The translations under genes were made by a program, and so were the position numbers. Below are positions 25,401-37,500 of a stretch of 64,000 bases of DNA, one piece after another; the stretch's first letter is position 1, and each line of letters opens with the position of its first letter. Location: the NCBI GenBank assembly GCA_029379385.1, contig CM055618.1, forward strand, positions 16,097,071-16,161,070, in the 5' to 3' direction. This DNA is from Quillaja saponaria (Eukaryota; Streptophyta; Magnoliopsida; Fabales; Quillajaceae). The notes beneath the pieces were generated by a model. The model saw only the letters and a list, made by a program, of their open reading frames with translations. It had not been told where the DNA came from and did no database searches.

Positions 25401-26547
25401 GACGGCTCTATCTTATTTCCTGATTTTACTTTGAAACAGACAGTTCCTTGAGATAGCCAATTCGATGTTTCTTTTTCTTCTACTTCTCTCTTTATCATTA
25501 TTTTGTTCCTTATCTTTTTTCATTTTGCGAAGATGACATCGACCTAGATGATCCTGGAGAAAAACGCAGAGACCAGAATATGCTAGGAGCTCTTAGTAAG
25601 AAGAAATTGGCAAGCAAATTTCAGGCTTTAAAAGGTAACTTTGATTCGCTGTATGCATCATTGTCATTGATTTGTGGAAAAACAGAAATGTGATACGTGA
25701 TGAGGTAATCTCAGCAGAAGGGTGGTTTTATTTTAACATTGATGATAAGTGATAAGACTTTGAGGGTTGAGAAATAAAGTGAATGAAGCAACTCACTGTA
25801 AAGGGGATCACAAAACCCCAACTTTTACAGTGGTGCTAAATGAGTTATTGTAACATGTGTTTCCACCGAGGAATGCATTTTCCTGGAGCCATCTTAATAG
25901 ATTAATGATAACTAGAAGATTTATTTGATATGCTGGATTACTTAATTGAATATTTAATATACAGGGAAACTCAAAGAGATGAAGGGCAACAACCAGAAAA
26001 TATTGGGTAAGGAAGAGCAACAGGATGAGAAGGCTGGTGCAGTTGATCAAATAAAGAGGAGATATGGGTTTTCTTCCTCCAATGTAAGTATACATACATT
26101 ATTGAAAAACAATGTCTGCTATTAGGCCATAATGCTGGAGAAAATACATAATTTCGTTATCCATGGCTGCAGGAATCAAGTGTTGCTAAATTGGCGGAAA
26201 GCAAGCTGCATGAGAATGCAAGGAAGTTGCAGGTATCTATCTTTCAAGTAGCCAAAAATAATCGAGCTGCATGAAACAAGTGCAGCATTGTTTTACCATT
26301 GCTTTTATTTAAATGGTAGATAATCATAGATCAACTCTATAAATGAATTTCTGTTGTGACAGCTTGTGGAATAGCATTTAAGGAAGTACCCTTCTTTCAA
26401 AATTTAATTACTGTATAACTAACCATCCTCTCAATTGAGCAGGGTATCAACCTGAAAGCTACAGATATGCAAGATACTGCTATGTCATTTTCATCCTTGG
26501 CGAAAGAAGTGCTGCGAACTGCTGAACATGATAGACGAAGCTCATAA
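16447..26547 (+). CDS. Tomosyn / Lgl-family WD40 protein with C-terminal SNARE-like coil, 1055 aa
   Basis: Exons: 16447-16485, 18147-18277, 18429-18513, 18593-18646, 18840-18931, 19024-19127, 19471-19543, 19663-20053, 20638-20961, 21076-21279, 21771-21866, 21959-22022, 22142-22269, 22937-23183, 23343-23497, 23584-23708, 24318-24441, 24537-24595, 24841-24934, 25026-25218, 25533-25634, 25965-26083, 26173-26232, 26443-26547; 3168 nt, in frame throughout. Tomosyn/lethal(2)giant larvae proteins are WD40 double propellers that bind syntaxins and restrain vesicle fusion. The plant signature MFVKKLVEKASKK then LKASDVDPRLVFHYGIPSG is present, as are WD-like strands (DGRIKLFG, IEVWDID, NGQITLWDI, NGAIIFWDA) and a C-terminal coil with KRRYGF and AKLAESKLHENARKLQ. 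Arabidopsis relatives are TYN1 (AT5G05570) and DAW1/TYN2 (AT4G35560). Oddities: a GC donor after exon 4 and a duplicated acceptor before exon 14. Confidence 0.93.
16486..18146 (+). other. Long first intron of the tomosyn-like gene
   Basis: Begins GTACGC and ends ATGCAG. It holds an approximately 199-bp imperfect tandem duplication (about 16540-16930), a 29-base T tract (17345-17373) and a less AT-rich island at about 17640-17880. No coding exon was seen inside it. Long first introns in plants can carry expression-enhancing signals; that is only a possibility here. Confidence 0.6.
18647..18839 (+). other. GC-AG intron in the tomosyn-like gene
   Basis: The exon ends ATTGAG and the intron starts GCAAGT, the usual context of GC donors; it ends AAATTAG. 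Joining here gives SNHIEVWDID, as in the family. The nearest GT (4 bases downstream) would shift the frame and reach a stop within exon 5. Confidence 0.85.
22848..22967 (+). repeat. 60-bp perfect tandem duplication across a 3' splice site
   Basis: Positions 22848-22907 and 22908-22967 are identical. Each unit carries intron end, the acceptor GTCACAG, and the first 31 exon bases (VSVIDIEEST). Using the first acceptor reads into the second copy and meets a stop (VIYV*); using the second gives the full exon. The second acceptor (exon start 22937) must therefore make the normal protein. Confidence 0.95.
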
Positions 26548-27544
26548 GACCTTTACTGATTATATAATTGTGGTGATAAATTGACAATTCTTTTTTACTT
26601 CCTTAATTTTATTTTTTTAATTCTTTGGCATGTAAATTCCTTTTGTTTTGCCAATTCCTTATTTTTCATATTCCCTCTGTATCTAAAGCCATCTGATGGA
26701 TTAAGTTTGGGTGGGATATGTGTGGAGTGCTTTTCTAATTTAATTACAGTTTGTTCTTCTTTTTTGTTGCCTTATTAAGATAAATGTCTATGATATCCAA
26801 TATATAACACCAGTCACTCTGTGAATCAACCAGAGTTCAGATTCATCAGATTGGATCCCTAAATCTAAATTAGCTTTGCCATACTAACACATAAATCTCA
26901 ATAGGAAAACAAAGGCACCCAAAATGAAATGTTGACCCCAATACGTATTTTTATTATTCTGACAAAACAAGAGACTCTCTTACTTTATTTTAAATTTATT
27001 TAATTCCTACATATAATTATTTAGATTTTTCATTTCAAAAATGAAAGAAATGATTATAAAGAAACCAATTAATCCATAAATACTCAACTCAAGCCATATT
27101 TTCAGAAAAAAATACAAAAAATTACTGAATTTTTTATCTTACAAAATATTATAAAAAGTTATTAAAAAATTTATTGACACATATTCAACTCTGAGCAAGT
27201 CCATAAAGACTTGCGACGAAGCTACTATAATAATATAAGGTGCAAGGACAGCAACTAATTTAACCGCCTAGTCTAGAAACTACGCTCCTAGGAATATCTG
27301 AAACATACGTGGTAGCGAATGAAATAGAAATTCAAAAAGTAATGTAAGACAGCATCCTTTTTGTATTACATCTAATAAATCCAATTCTAGAAACCTAGTT
27401 AATAAGTTTTTACACCTTTCATTCTTGCGACAAAAAACATCTTGTACATCTCAAATAACATCAACTTCTCAGCTGATGAAGATCCTTTCACAACTTCAAG
27501 AAAGATAGGCATATGAGATGAGTTCAAACATGACTTTTCAACAA
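26548..27544. other. Convergent intergenic region
   Basis: Contains the 3' ends of the tomosyn-like (+) and THEP1-like (-) genes, which point at each other. A T-rich stretch at 26580-26680 follows the tomosyn stop. No further gene seen. Confidence 0.5.
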
Positions 27545-29465
27545 CTAATTTTTCTTTAGTAAGCTTTCCAGTATGGAGTATATCTGTTCTCTGATAGCAT
27601 CCCTATTATTAACGCTCAATGTAAAAATATCAGCACCTGGATGATTCCTTAACCTTGCAACTGTATAAATTGACACCCTAGTTAGGCACAAGTTTAGCAA
27701 AGAAATAGTGGATAGCTCAGACACTTCTAAGCTTCATTTATTACAAGGTTTCATCTTTACATTTATCCTACTCATTTACTGAAAAGAGTCTAAATAGAGG
27801 AGAAATCCCAGATCAGAATGCCCAAAGGTTTTCAATAGTTTTATTTATATGTAGATTTTTCCCCCTGGTCTCTTCTGTTCCTAATAAGCACTTCCATTAT
27901 GAACAGAAATAGTTAAAAGTAACAGCTTATCAGCAACTTGAGTAGTGACAAAGATAAAGTATGTAAGTTTAGTTTTCTCTTGAATTTTTTATTATTATTC
28001 ATCAAGTAAAACGAAGACAAACAATGACTGGTGATTATTATTAATAAATGAAATAAGAAATGTACCTCCAGGTACTATCTCGGCCAAATTTTGGAATTGG
28101 AATAGAAGCCAAAGTTGGGATATTTGACTCCAAAACTTTTAGAACTGCAGGGAAGAAGGAAGAACTGAATAACTCCATCTTACCAACTTCATCAATGACA
28201 GAGAGATCCGTATCTTCTCTGATCTGACAAGGCAAATATTTTAAACCTTCAGAGGAGGAAATAAAATTATTGCATCTTACACATCTTAATATGCTTAATG
28301 ATCAAGATATAACAAGCAGAAAATTGATCAGTTAATAGTGAAATTCTCTTATAACTGTACACAAGGAGAACTTGGAGAGTTTCCGAACCCTGATTCTGGT
28401 TATATCAATTATCATGTAAATAAAGCAGATCAGATGGTCTGAAATAGTAGGCAGTAATCAGATTTCATATTCTGGTTGTAAGGGACCTGACAGTCTCCAC
28501 TTCCTGCTCCCCCAAACACAAAAAAGGATTCTTCTTCCTATTTATACTGAGATAAAGAACTACATACATATATCACAAAATGTCAATACCAATCATCCTG
28601 AACAACCAGCTCACCTGCAACTCAGGCAGTGCCAATAACTCAAATGATGCCACATCAACTTTATACCTCCCAACAGTAGGCCATCTAAGAGACTCTGGGC
28701 TGCAACACAGAAACATCCCTTAGGTAGAAATATACTTGCTAACAAAAAATTCAACTGCAGATAATTTGCTGAATTCATTCAACATAGCTTTACCCTTATA
28801 AAAGATTTAGTTTTGTCATCCACAGGGCATTTCAATTTGTTATATGCAATATAGGCATCATTAAAATCACATGAAATAAGTTGCTCACCTAAAAAATGGA
28901 AGCAAGAATATGAAGATTACCATGCTATTAATAAATAAAAAGGACTGATCCAATCGAATTCGCTGGCATATGAAATCACATGAAATAAGAAAACAAGAAT
29001 CAATCTAATAATTAATGAGAGCGAAGAGATTGATTACCTTGAAATGGTAGAGGAGGCAAGTGGACCAATACGGCCATCTAAGGTGACCACTTCGAAACCA
29101 ACCCTCTCATTTCCATGTCTAATTTCGCCTACAAAATTCAGAACCATCATCATCTTTCACAATTCATAATTGTTATTACCGATTTGCAGATAGAAGAAAC
29201 ATACGTGTGTAAAAACCCTGAGCCTTGAGGTTAGGGTTTGAAGCTTTAAGACTCTCTAACACTCTCATAATAAGAGTGCTTTTACCCACACCCTGCACAG
29301 AAATTTGATCAAGAACTTCAAAAAACCATGGACGATGACAATTACGGCTTAAGAAAATGCGGCTCAGAATAAGCAAGGAAGCTTAGATAGAAAGCTAGAC
29401 AGAGAGAGAAAGGTAGAACCTACAGGAGGGCCAGTAACGAGGAAGCATTTGCCAGGAGCTGCCAT
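27545..29465 (-). CDS. THEP1/NTPCR-type nucleoside triphosphatase, about 189-192 aa
   Basis: Exons: 29465-29424, 29292-29205, 29128-29038, 28699-28615, 28223-28076 (or -28066) and 27660-27545. The family (human NTPCR, bacterial THEP1) hydrolyses nucleoside 5'-triphosphates slowly; its biological role is poorly known. The Walker A motif GPPGVGKST (12-20) straddles the first intron. GFEVVTLDGRIGPLAS and a Walker B-like VIDEVGKMELF (111-120) follow, then IPIPKFGRD and RLRNHPGADIFTL with tail NRDAIREQIYS. The ATG at 29465 is the first in frame. Exon 5 is odd. With the expected donor after CCTGGAG (28066) the frame is off by one base. With a donor at GATA|GTACCT (28076) the frame is restored and three residues (about PGV) are lost. 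The family call is firm; the exact end of exon 5 is not. Confidence 0.85.
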
Positions 29466-29608
29466 TGGTACAAAACCGGAGCTGGAGTGAGAGAGAACAG
29501 GAGGAACTTTTTGCAGGTCCGCAGGACAATTCACCGTTAAACGTAATTCGAATGGGTCAAAACGGTTCTCCTCCAATTTTATACAAATTGATTCTCAATA
29601 TATATCAA

Positions 29609-29740
29609 TGGGCCTGAACATTTCTTTGTATAGAATGATGATGGAGCTACCCTAACTAGCCTAAAGGGAATCAATAGGGTGTCAATGAGCTGGGCCGAAA
29701 CATTTCCTTGTATAGAATGATTATAGAAGTTAGAACTAAC
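29609..29740. repeat. 82-bp-period imperfect tandem repeat upstream of the THEP1-like gene
   Basis: TGGGCCTGAACATTTCTTTG (from 29609) recurs as TGGGCCGAAACATTTCCTTG (from 29691), each followed by TATAGAATGAT. Each copy starts with TGGGCC, the site II core bound by TCP factors. It lies 144-280 bp before the THEP1-like ATG (minus strand), so it may be promoter sequence. Confidence 0.75.
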
Positions 29741-31729
29741 TCAGGTAATTGAATTAATTCGTGATTATTTTTTAATTATATTTTGACTTTTTCAGAATAA
29801 TGAGTAAATTCAATTTTTCAAAATTTAATTTATAAATTCGTAAATAAGCTATTTTAATAGTATTTAATATATATAAAAAATAGTATAATTTATAACTTGG
29901 TCTAATATTAACTTAGTGTTTTTTAGTTTTTTTTATTTTTATTTTTTTAATAGGTTTGGGTTATACTACAAACCTTGCCAAATTTCTTCTTTTTTACCAC
30001 CGTAGGAACTAGGAAGGGATTTATATTATTTGGAGGAGACATGGGATAGAGGTGATAATTTCCTTAGAACAACTTTTGCCATAAATCGTACCTAGTTTCA
30101 ACATTCTTTGATTTTTTTTTATTTTTAAATTATACTATTTTTCAGTGACAAGTCACATAATGAAATTTAACGTGTTCTTATGTCTGAATGTCATGCTAAT
30201 TAAACTAATAACAGATCTAGCTTAACTAAACCATAATAACAATAATAAAAAAGGGATTTTTTAATTTAATTTTTTTATAAATAAGTATAGATATAATAAA
30301 TACATAAGTATGGGAATTCTTTTTAATATTTGTAACAAGCAACTAAGATTCTCCAAAAAGTTATGATATCTTAAAAAAAAAAAAAAAAAAGGCTTAACTA
30401 CTACTAGGGACACTTTGACAAAAATAAAGTTGAAAGATATTATTCAAAAACGCCTTTGTCATTGTGGTGGTCATCATCATCATTATATAAAACAAAATTG
30501 TCACTTTCTTCAAAAACGGATATAATCATGATATAAAAAAGTGATTGATCCATGCCGGGGAAAAGAAACTCTAGAGTTTGTATATCAAATAACTCAATTT
30601 TTTTTTTTCTTTTACATCAATTAGTAAACAGATTCTATGCAATGCACCATGCCAAAAGCAAAATAGATTTATCTGGATATACTTATATTCTACAAAACAC
30701 CTTCAATTTACAGTTTTCCTTCCCATTTTTTATACATAAAAAAAAAAAAAACAAAAAACAAAAGCTGTTTAGACAATCACACACACAACCTAAACGCCAA
30801 CTGCAACAGGAAAAATGATCGCTTTTTAATGCTTAACAATTGATTCCCATTTGACACACAGAAGAGCATTGAATCCAATATTTCAAGGAAAGAAAAAACA
30901 TTGAATCCCATAATTGAGTAAAGATAATAAATAATTTTGACCCATTGGCCCGGGGTGTGGGGGGGGGGGGGGGTAAGGATAAGTCTTAAGAAAAGGAAGG
31001 TAGCTTTCGTTTCATTAATCACATCATCCGTCTCTTATAATATTAAAGGCAACGACCTAAATGTAAAAACAGAATAATCATACCAAACACATCCAAGGGC
31101 TAACCATTAAATTTGATTAATAATTACATGCCAATTTATTTCTTTAAGATTATGCATGTCTGACTCTATCAAAAACTCCCTCTTACAAACAAAGCAAGAC
31201 CAAGCTGTTTAAATAGGAGAGCTTTGAATTCAATAATTGCGGAAAAATAAAGAAATAAACTTACAGATCATATACAACCCACAAATCAATTCAAAGCACA
31301 CAAATCATAAGCAATAACAATGAACCAATAGATATCTATCCATAAAGTCATATTTTCAATATTATTGATCAATTAATTAGTCAAAATCTAGGTAAGTAGT
31401 ATTCAGCAAGGCATTGCCACATGCAAATATTATTTTATCAACAAAAAAGCAAAAAGATGCTTACCCAGCAAATTCCAAAAGATGATTACATGAAAAGCAC
31501 AATAGAAACATTATATTGAAGATAGAGAATAATTTTTAAGTACAGAACCATATTTGGCTTCAGGAAGAGGACCAAAACCTAATTGCTTTTGTTCCAAAAT
31601 CTAACCTAGAAATGCAAGAAATCAAACTACTTTTCAGAAATTTGACAGCAGATTTAAAGTTCAGACCATCATTCTAAGCAATCCTATGCAGTGCTTACAC
31701 CACCTAATCATCTTCCTGTACCATCATCT
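29741..31729. other. Intergenic; AT-rich, 15-base G tract
   Basis: No exon-like frame recognised. A 15-base G run at 30959-30973 and A runs (about 30373-30390 and 30739-30751) are the only marked features. The last few hundred bases before 31730 are probably the 3' UTR of the minus-strand HMGB gene. Confidence 0.5.
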
Positions 31730-32857
31730 CTAATCCTCCTCTTCCTCCTACAAAACAATGACACAATCGAAACCAATTACCCCAAATAACATAATTATTA
31801 AAAATTGCTGAACAGAAAAAAAAAAATAAAAAAATATATATATATATATAATAATGAGAGCTTGGCTACCTCTCCACTCTCATCATCTTCTTCCTCATCA
31901 TCATTGATTTCAGACTTTGATTTATCAGATTCTTCTTCCTCTGAAGCATTCTTTCCCTCAGCCTATTACATCAAACAGTTGCAATTATTTACAAACAGCT
32001 GGCTACAGAAAACACAATATTAAAAAGAAAAAAGAAAAAAAAGAAAGAGCCATCCATTGAAAATTAGAGAGATGGAGTTAAACAGAGAAAAACGCACCAA
32101 TCTCTTATTGTAAGCCTGTACGTCTCCATCGTATTCTTTCTTCATTTTGTCTGCCTTGGCTTGGTATGGGGCTTTGTCCTGATAAATATTAAGGAAGAAA
32201 TTGAATTAATACCAATTTAATTGGAGTTCAAGGAGGCAAAAAACATTGAATTAACTCAAACACAATAATTAATATTATGCAAGAAAAAGAAAAATACTCA
32301 CAGCAGCAGATAATGACTTCCATTTACTTCCAGCAGCTTTACCAACCTAAATGATTTTTTACAGAATAATTGCCATTAACAAGATTAAAATTCCATAAGC
32401 GAATTTTTTTTGACGAATTGAAGATCGGCAGTTTTAGAATACTCACAACTGAGACAGCTTTATTGTTTGGATGATCTTTTTTGAATTGTTCTCTAAACTC
32501 CGCCCTAAAATCAAATTGAAAGCATATAATCAAAATACGAAGGCGTTGATCGCAAAGCAGATTCTAAATAGCTAAAATACTCACCAAATTCAAATAATAA
32601 CAATAATAATAATAAACTCATACATGAAGACGAAGAAAGCGCTTGGAGGCCTTTTTGGCTTGTTTGGATCCTTCACAAGCTTCTCCTTCTTCGCCGGTTT
32701 CTTTCCGGCTCCGGCACTCTTCTGCTTCAGTCTAACAAATCAAACAAACCATACGACTTAGATATAAATCACCATGAGTAATATAGAATACAAATACAAG
32801 CAACACGCACTTATTATCTGTTTTCTTCGGCTCAGCCTTCGATCTAGGTCCTTTCAT
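31730..32857 (-). CDS. HMGB-type high mobility group protein, 149 aa
   Basis: Seven short exons: 32857-32811, 32731-32624, 32504-32447, 32346-32302, 32178-32098, 31962-31870 and 31747-31730; 450 nt, all GT-AG. Plant HMGB proteins are abundant chromatin proteins that bind DNA without strict sequence preference, bend it, and assist transcription and chromatin remodelling in the nucleus. A lysine-rich N-terminal region (GKKPAKKEKLVKD) precedes a single HMG box of about residues 36-105: DPNKPKRPPSAFFVFM, EFREQFKKDHPNNKAVS, GKAAGSKWKSLSAADKAPY and KKEYDGDVQAYNKRL. An acidic tail (SEEEESDKSKSE then DDEEDDESGEVEE) ends in EEED. Domain order, length and intron pattern fit HMGB2/3/4/5; genome position suggests the counterpart of Arabidopsis HMGB5 or HMGB4. 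The final 18-nt exon fits frame and family but is very short. Confidence 0.93.
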
Positions 32858-34501
32858 GGCGATCCTGCAGAAAAATCGATGAAAGACGATGAGAATCGTT
32901 CGGAAATTGTAGAAACTCGGACTGAGTCAACGCTTGCAAGGGTACCGAGTCACCTGTATTTTCTACGCTTTGTTGATGTGGTGCGTGAGCTTGTGTGTTT
33001 TAAGCAAAAGAGAGTGAAAGGGAGATAAGAAGGGGTCGGGGGCGAACAAAATATTAAAATTCAATCCCGAAAGAATTGAAGTCCGGGTTTAGGCGGGATT
33101 TTAAATATCATTTGCCATATCATCTATCCGTGTGGTTTCACGCTATTGGTTCTTCAACACTAGTTCGTTTAGCTTCGATTCTCTTTTGTGTTTCCTTTGC
33201 GTCTTGGTTCTGAGAAATGAACCATTTATTGTTGGTTTTAAAGTGACACTGTGGACACGAGGGCTAAGTATCTTGCTATTAAATATCGGAGACACGTGGA
33301 TCTTATGTACAGAATGACTAACATAGCCTTTGATTTATGTGATACTAAAATAAGGTCAGAGAAATAAATAAATAATGTATATCATGCCACGGTTGTTGTG
33401 CCACTAATTTATCTGTTGGAGGCTAAATTTGTAAATCTAGTTGCCAGATATTTTGGTTCTGGACTCATCCTTTTAAATTTATATATTTTAGCTGCGGGGT
33501 ATTTTTGGATTATCTTACGCACAGGTTGTGTAATTAAGTTTATTTTGAATAAAGATAGATTATTCACTTAAAATTATAAAATTTATAAATCTAAACAATT
33601 AATTTAAAAAAAGTATATATATTTTTACTACCATACTAACCCTTTAAATTAAATACAATATTTATTTTTAATATGAAAATGACTTTGCCCTAATCTTTTA
33701 CCACATTTTTGTATAAAATAACTAACATAATTGACTACCAACCTCCAAATCCCTGTTGAATGGTATTATTTTTCTGATTTAGTGTTAATTAATATATCAT
33801 TTCACCAAATAATAACTATAATATAACAAATATGGCATAGTGCAAACACATCATTATATTGTGAATTACTAATTATATATAGAAACTTGATGACTCTTCC
33901 ATTCTTAGGAATCATGTTTCTTGTCCAACTTGTTGGATAATAAGGATTTGAAATATATTAATATGACTATCTTAATTGTATTTTCCCTATTTAAATTAGT
34001 TGCCATATTTCCATTTGGTGAATTCAAATGATGTAGAAACTAGTAAAGGCTGAAAAAGAAAAAATAACTATAACCAAGCTACAAAATTTTACTTTCTATA
34101 ATTATAAATTAAACTTTATCCATTTATATTAACTAAATAATTATTATTTATTTTATTATCACAAAATTATAACACATTATTCTATTTGACTAAAATATGT
34201 AATAATGGTTGGATTTAGTGACACATTTTTATCTCGTAAAGCAGTATAAATTATGTTTGTTTTTGTATAAAGGATCCAAACAAGCCAAAAAGGCCAGGTC
34301 AAAATTTGAATAGTCCATGAGCCGATAACCCGATTTGAAATAGAGGCCGATTGATTCGTTCGTCCTAGGTGCTTGAATTCTTCCCTGCAAAAGTGACTGA
34401 TAAAACGCGTGTGCACTCAAATCCTTTCCCGGCGACGAAGGTGGTGACGGTAATCTGCTCCTTGCGCATTGTACGGATCTCTTTTGCCTTCAGAACTGGT
34501 T
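32858..34501. promoter_or_regulatory. Divergent intergenic region between HMGB and GET1-like genes
   Basis: These two genes are transcribed away from each other over about 1.67 kb. The first 200 bp after the HMGB start are less AT-rich (5' UTR and core promoter). A CACGTG G-box lies at 33293-33298. The centre (33500-34200) is AT-rich without recognisable genes. Confidence 0.5.
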
Positions 34502-34520
34502 CAGAGAGAGAGAGAGAGAG
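34502..34520 (+). repeat. GA dinucleotide run just before the GET1-like start
   Basis: An uninterrupted CAGAGAGAGAGAGAGAGAG tract ends 2 bp before the ATG at 34523. GA runs near plant starts are bound by BPC/GAGA-binding factors; here it would be in the 5' UTR. Confidence 0.8.
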
Positions 34521-34522
34521 TC

Positions 34523-37500
34523 ATGGGAAGTGAAGAAATCGAAGAATATCAATGCTCGATTGGAGCTCCTCTGATATTCACCATTGTTATTGCTTTTCAG
34601 TTCCTATCCCGGTGGCTGGAGGATTTGAAGAAGGTAACAATTTAACCTCAATTTATCTTCCCAAGAATTCAATGCTCCTAAATTTCCCATGTTATTTTAG
34701 GACTAAATTTATGGCATGAATGTGAAATGCGAATCGGAAGTGATGGTTGTGATTGTTTTAATTCATCGTATATGACAGTGCTCAAATTAAAGTAGGCAAC
34801 TACGTGGGAGACTCAATGATGGATATTGAAATTGGGCGAACTATAAGTCTGAATCTTGTTGAAAATTTATATTCTTTCAAAGCTAATAGTTGGAATTTTT
34901 TTCTCTTTATGGGAGAATAGCATCTGGGTGGCGTTACTTTTATTTTTTTATTAAATTTATATCACATTTGAACTAATAAAGTTGAGTTTTTTCTTAAATT
35001 TGCTTCCATTTTCAAATCATAAATTCGTAGAAAAAAATGAAGACACTGGTTTCTTGAATGTTTAAGATGTTGGTTATCAAAATTTTTGTTAACATACCCT
35101 CGCCATGTTGGTGGCAGGTTATGCATGAGTGTATGCATATGTTGCAAGCTTACATGCTAACAAACAAATCATGGCCATGGTCAACCAGCTTAGGGTCTGG
35201 TTTATACCCTACAGTTCATAATCATATATCATATGTTGTCATTTCTTGGATTTTTTCTTTTGTCCAGTCTTTTCTTTGGGAGGAGGATTATGATGTCGTT
35301 CACAAAATGTAAGAACAAAACAATTACTACTAGTAATTTGATCCATAGTTGTTCAAAATCTTTTAGCCCTCATCATACTTGGATAAGATATGTTCAGTGA
35401 CATTTTCATAGAAACAAAGATATGTTTGATGAAATGCTTTCGATGTTAGTGTTTGAATTTAATCACAACATTTTGTTTCAGAGAGCATCAAAAAGTGATA
35501 AGGAAGTTCAGTTGCGTGTAGAAATAAAGCAACTCTTGAAGGAAGCAAGCTCATTGTCACAGTAAGTAATCATAATGTCTTAACAGATGCATACCTTTCC
35601 ATGCCTACATGGAAGTGTGAATTTGATAAATAGAACTTAGGGATCTTTTTTACATTTTAAGTTTAGCTAGATTACAAGGGACATGCACTTAGAGTTGGAT
35701 AGCTGGAGTGGAGGAGTTACATCTAGTGTGGTGTTACTTGTGTACAAATACTCTTGAAGCAAAGAGTTGATTTTATAGGTATGCTGTAGGTCTACTTTGC
35801 TTTATTCTACGAAATGTTGGGCTGTAAAGTGACATTTTGTGAAGATCAGAATGGGTATTCACAGTAATGCAAGGAAAGATGCGATGAGTAATGGAGATAA
35901 ATTATGATTTTGAAAAAAGTTGGTAGAGATTAGGGTTATATGGGATTGAATCACAAAAGATAAATAACTTATTTAAAGGATTTTGATTAGTTATAAACTT
36001 TTTGGGTGTAATTCAAACAGTTTTGATTATACATGTATGTCCTTAAACATATGGCATTAATGTTTATTTTATTATTGTTCTGGTAGTCACTGTGTATGCT
36101 ATCAACACTTTCATTCATTTTATTTTAATTCTATCTGGGATTAGGAGACCTTGAATTCATTTTCTTACTTATCGTTTAACATGAGATCTTTGTTAATTGG
36201 AAGTGGCTCATGCTAATAATGTTAATCAAGTTGATTTGAGTTTAAATCCCAACATTCGATCTCAACCATGAGCTAAATATTCATCATGGAATTTTGGAGG
36301 AATATCTCAAAATTTAACACTACATATATTTTGAAAACTATATTTTCATGAGTTTCTTCTGTGATGCTCTCAGGCCATCCACCTTTGCACAAGCAGCAAA
36401 ACTTCGGAGACTGGCAGCTGCAAAGGAGAAGGAACTTGCTAATTGTGAGACTATTTCTTGTTGCAAGCCATTCTTATATTTGTTCCATGAAAATATGGTC
36501 CTATTTAGTGAAGATTATATCAAATATGATTGCATGAGTAGTCTCAAGAGTAAAGACATAACAAAAATGAATAAGCATGGCTCATGGACTGTTTTTTTTT
36601 TTTCTTTTTCTTTTCACCACACTATATGAATCATAATAGACATTAAACTGACAAATAGTTACTATACATGTCTGCCTCCTGCTCATAGAAAGTCTGGAAA
36701 CTCATTTTGCACTGGCATAAGATTTTCAAACCTGGTCAAGGCTCAGGAACTTTTTTCCCCCTTTTTTTTTTTTTTTTTTCTGGCCATAGCTCAAGACTCA
36801 AGACTTCAAAATCAACACACTTTTGTTTTGAGGTTCCATGAGAATTATAATGATTAATGATATTTATAACTGCTGAAGCCAAGTGATTAGGCCAGCATTA
36901 CATGTTGAATAATATAATGATTTTATAATTACATCTTATTAACAGATTTACTGTCCCCTTCTTTCTATCCAATAAAACTTCTCTGTTATTATATCCTTCA
37001 AATTGATTTCCAGATCAAGAACTGCATGGCAAGGAGATGAAGCTATCATATGATTTGTACCTGAAAGTTCTGTTTATATCAAAGGTGGTTTGAAATATGA
37101 TATTTTCACTTTTCAGTTTATGAATATACTCAAGGTTGAAGACATACTCATTTAGTTTGTGATGTAGGTTTTAACATATGTTGTCCTGATTTTCTGGTTC
37201 TGGAGAACTCCTGTGGCCACTATATCCCAGCAACTTGTGCAGCCTTTTGGTAATACATGTTTCTTAACAGTCTTGTTTATGTTATGCCATTTGTACCTCC
37301 AAGAAACAAATCTTAGGTTCATGCTTTGATGATGGTCATGGTAGTATCGGTTTTCTGAATCCACTTTGCAGCCTGCAATTCTTTTATATTATTTGATAAG
37401 TTTATGAACACTTTAGCACTTTACAACTGTAGAGTAGAGACTTTACCAAATGGGATTAAAAAGGAAAGGAGTCAGTGCTAGAATAAATCAACCAAGCGGA

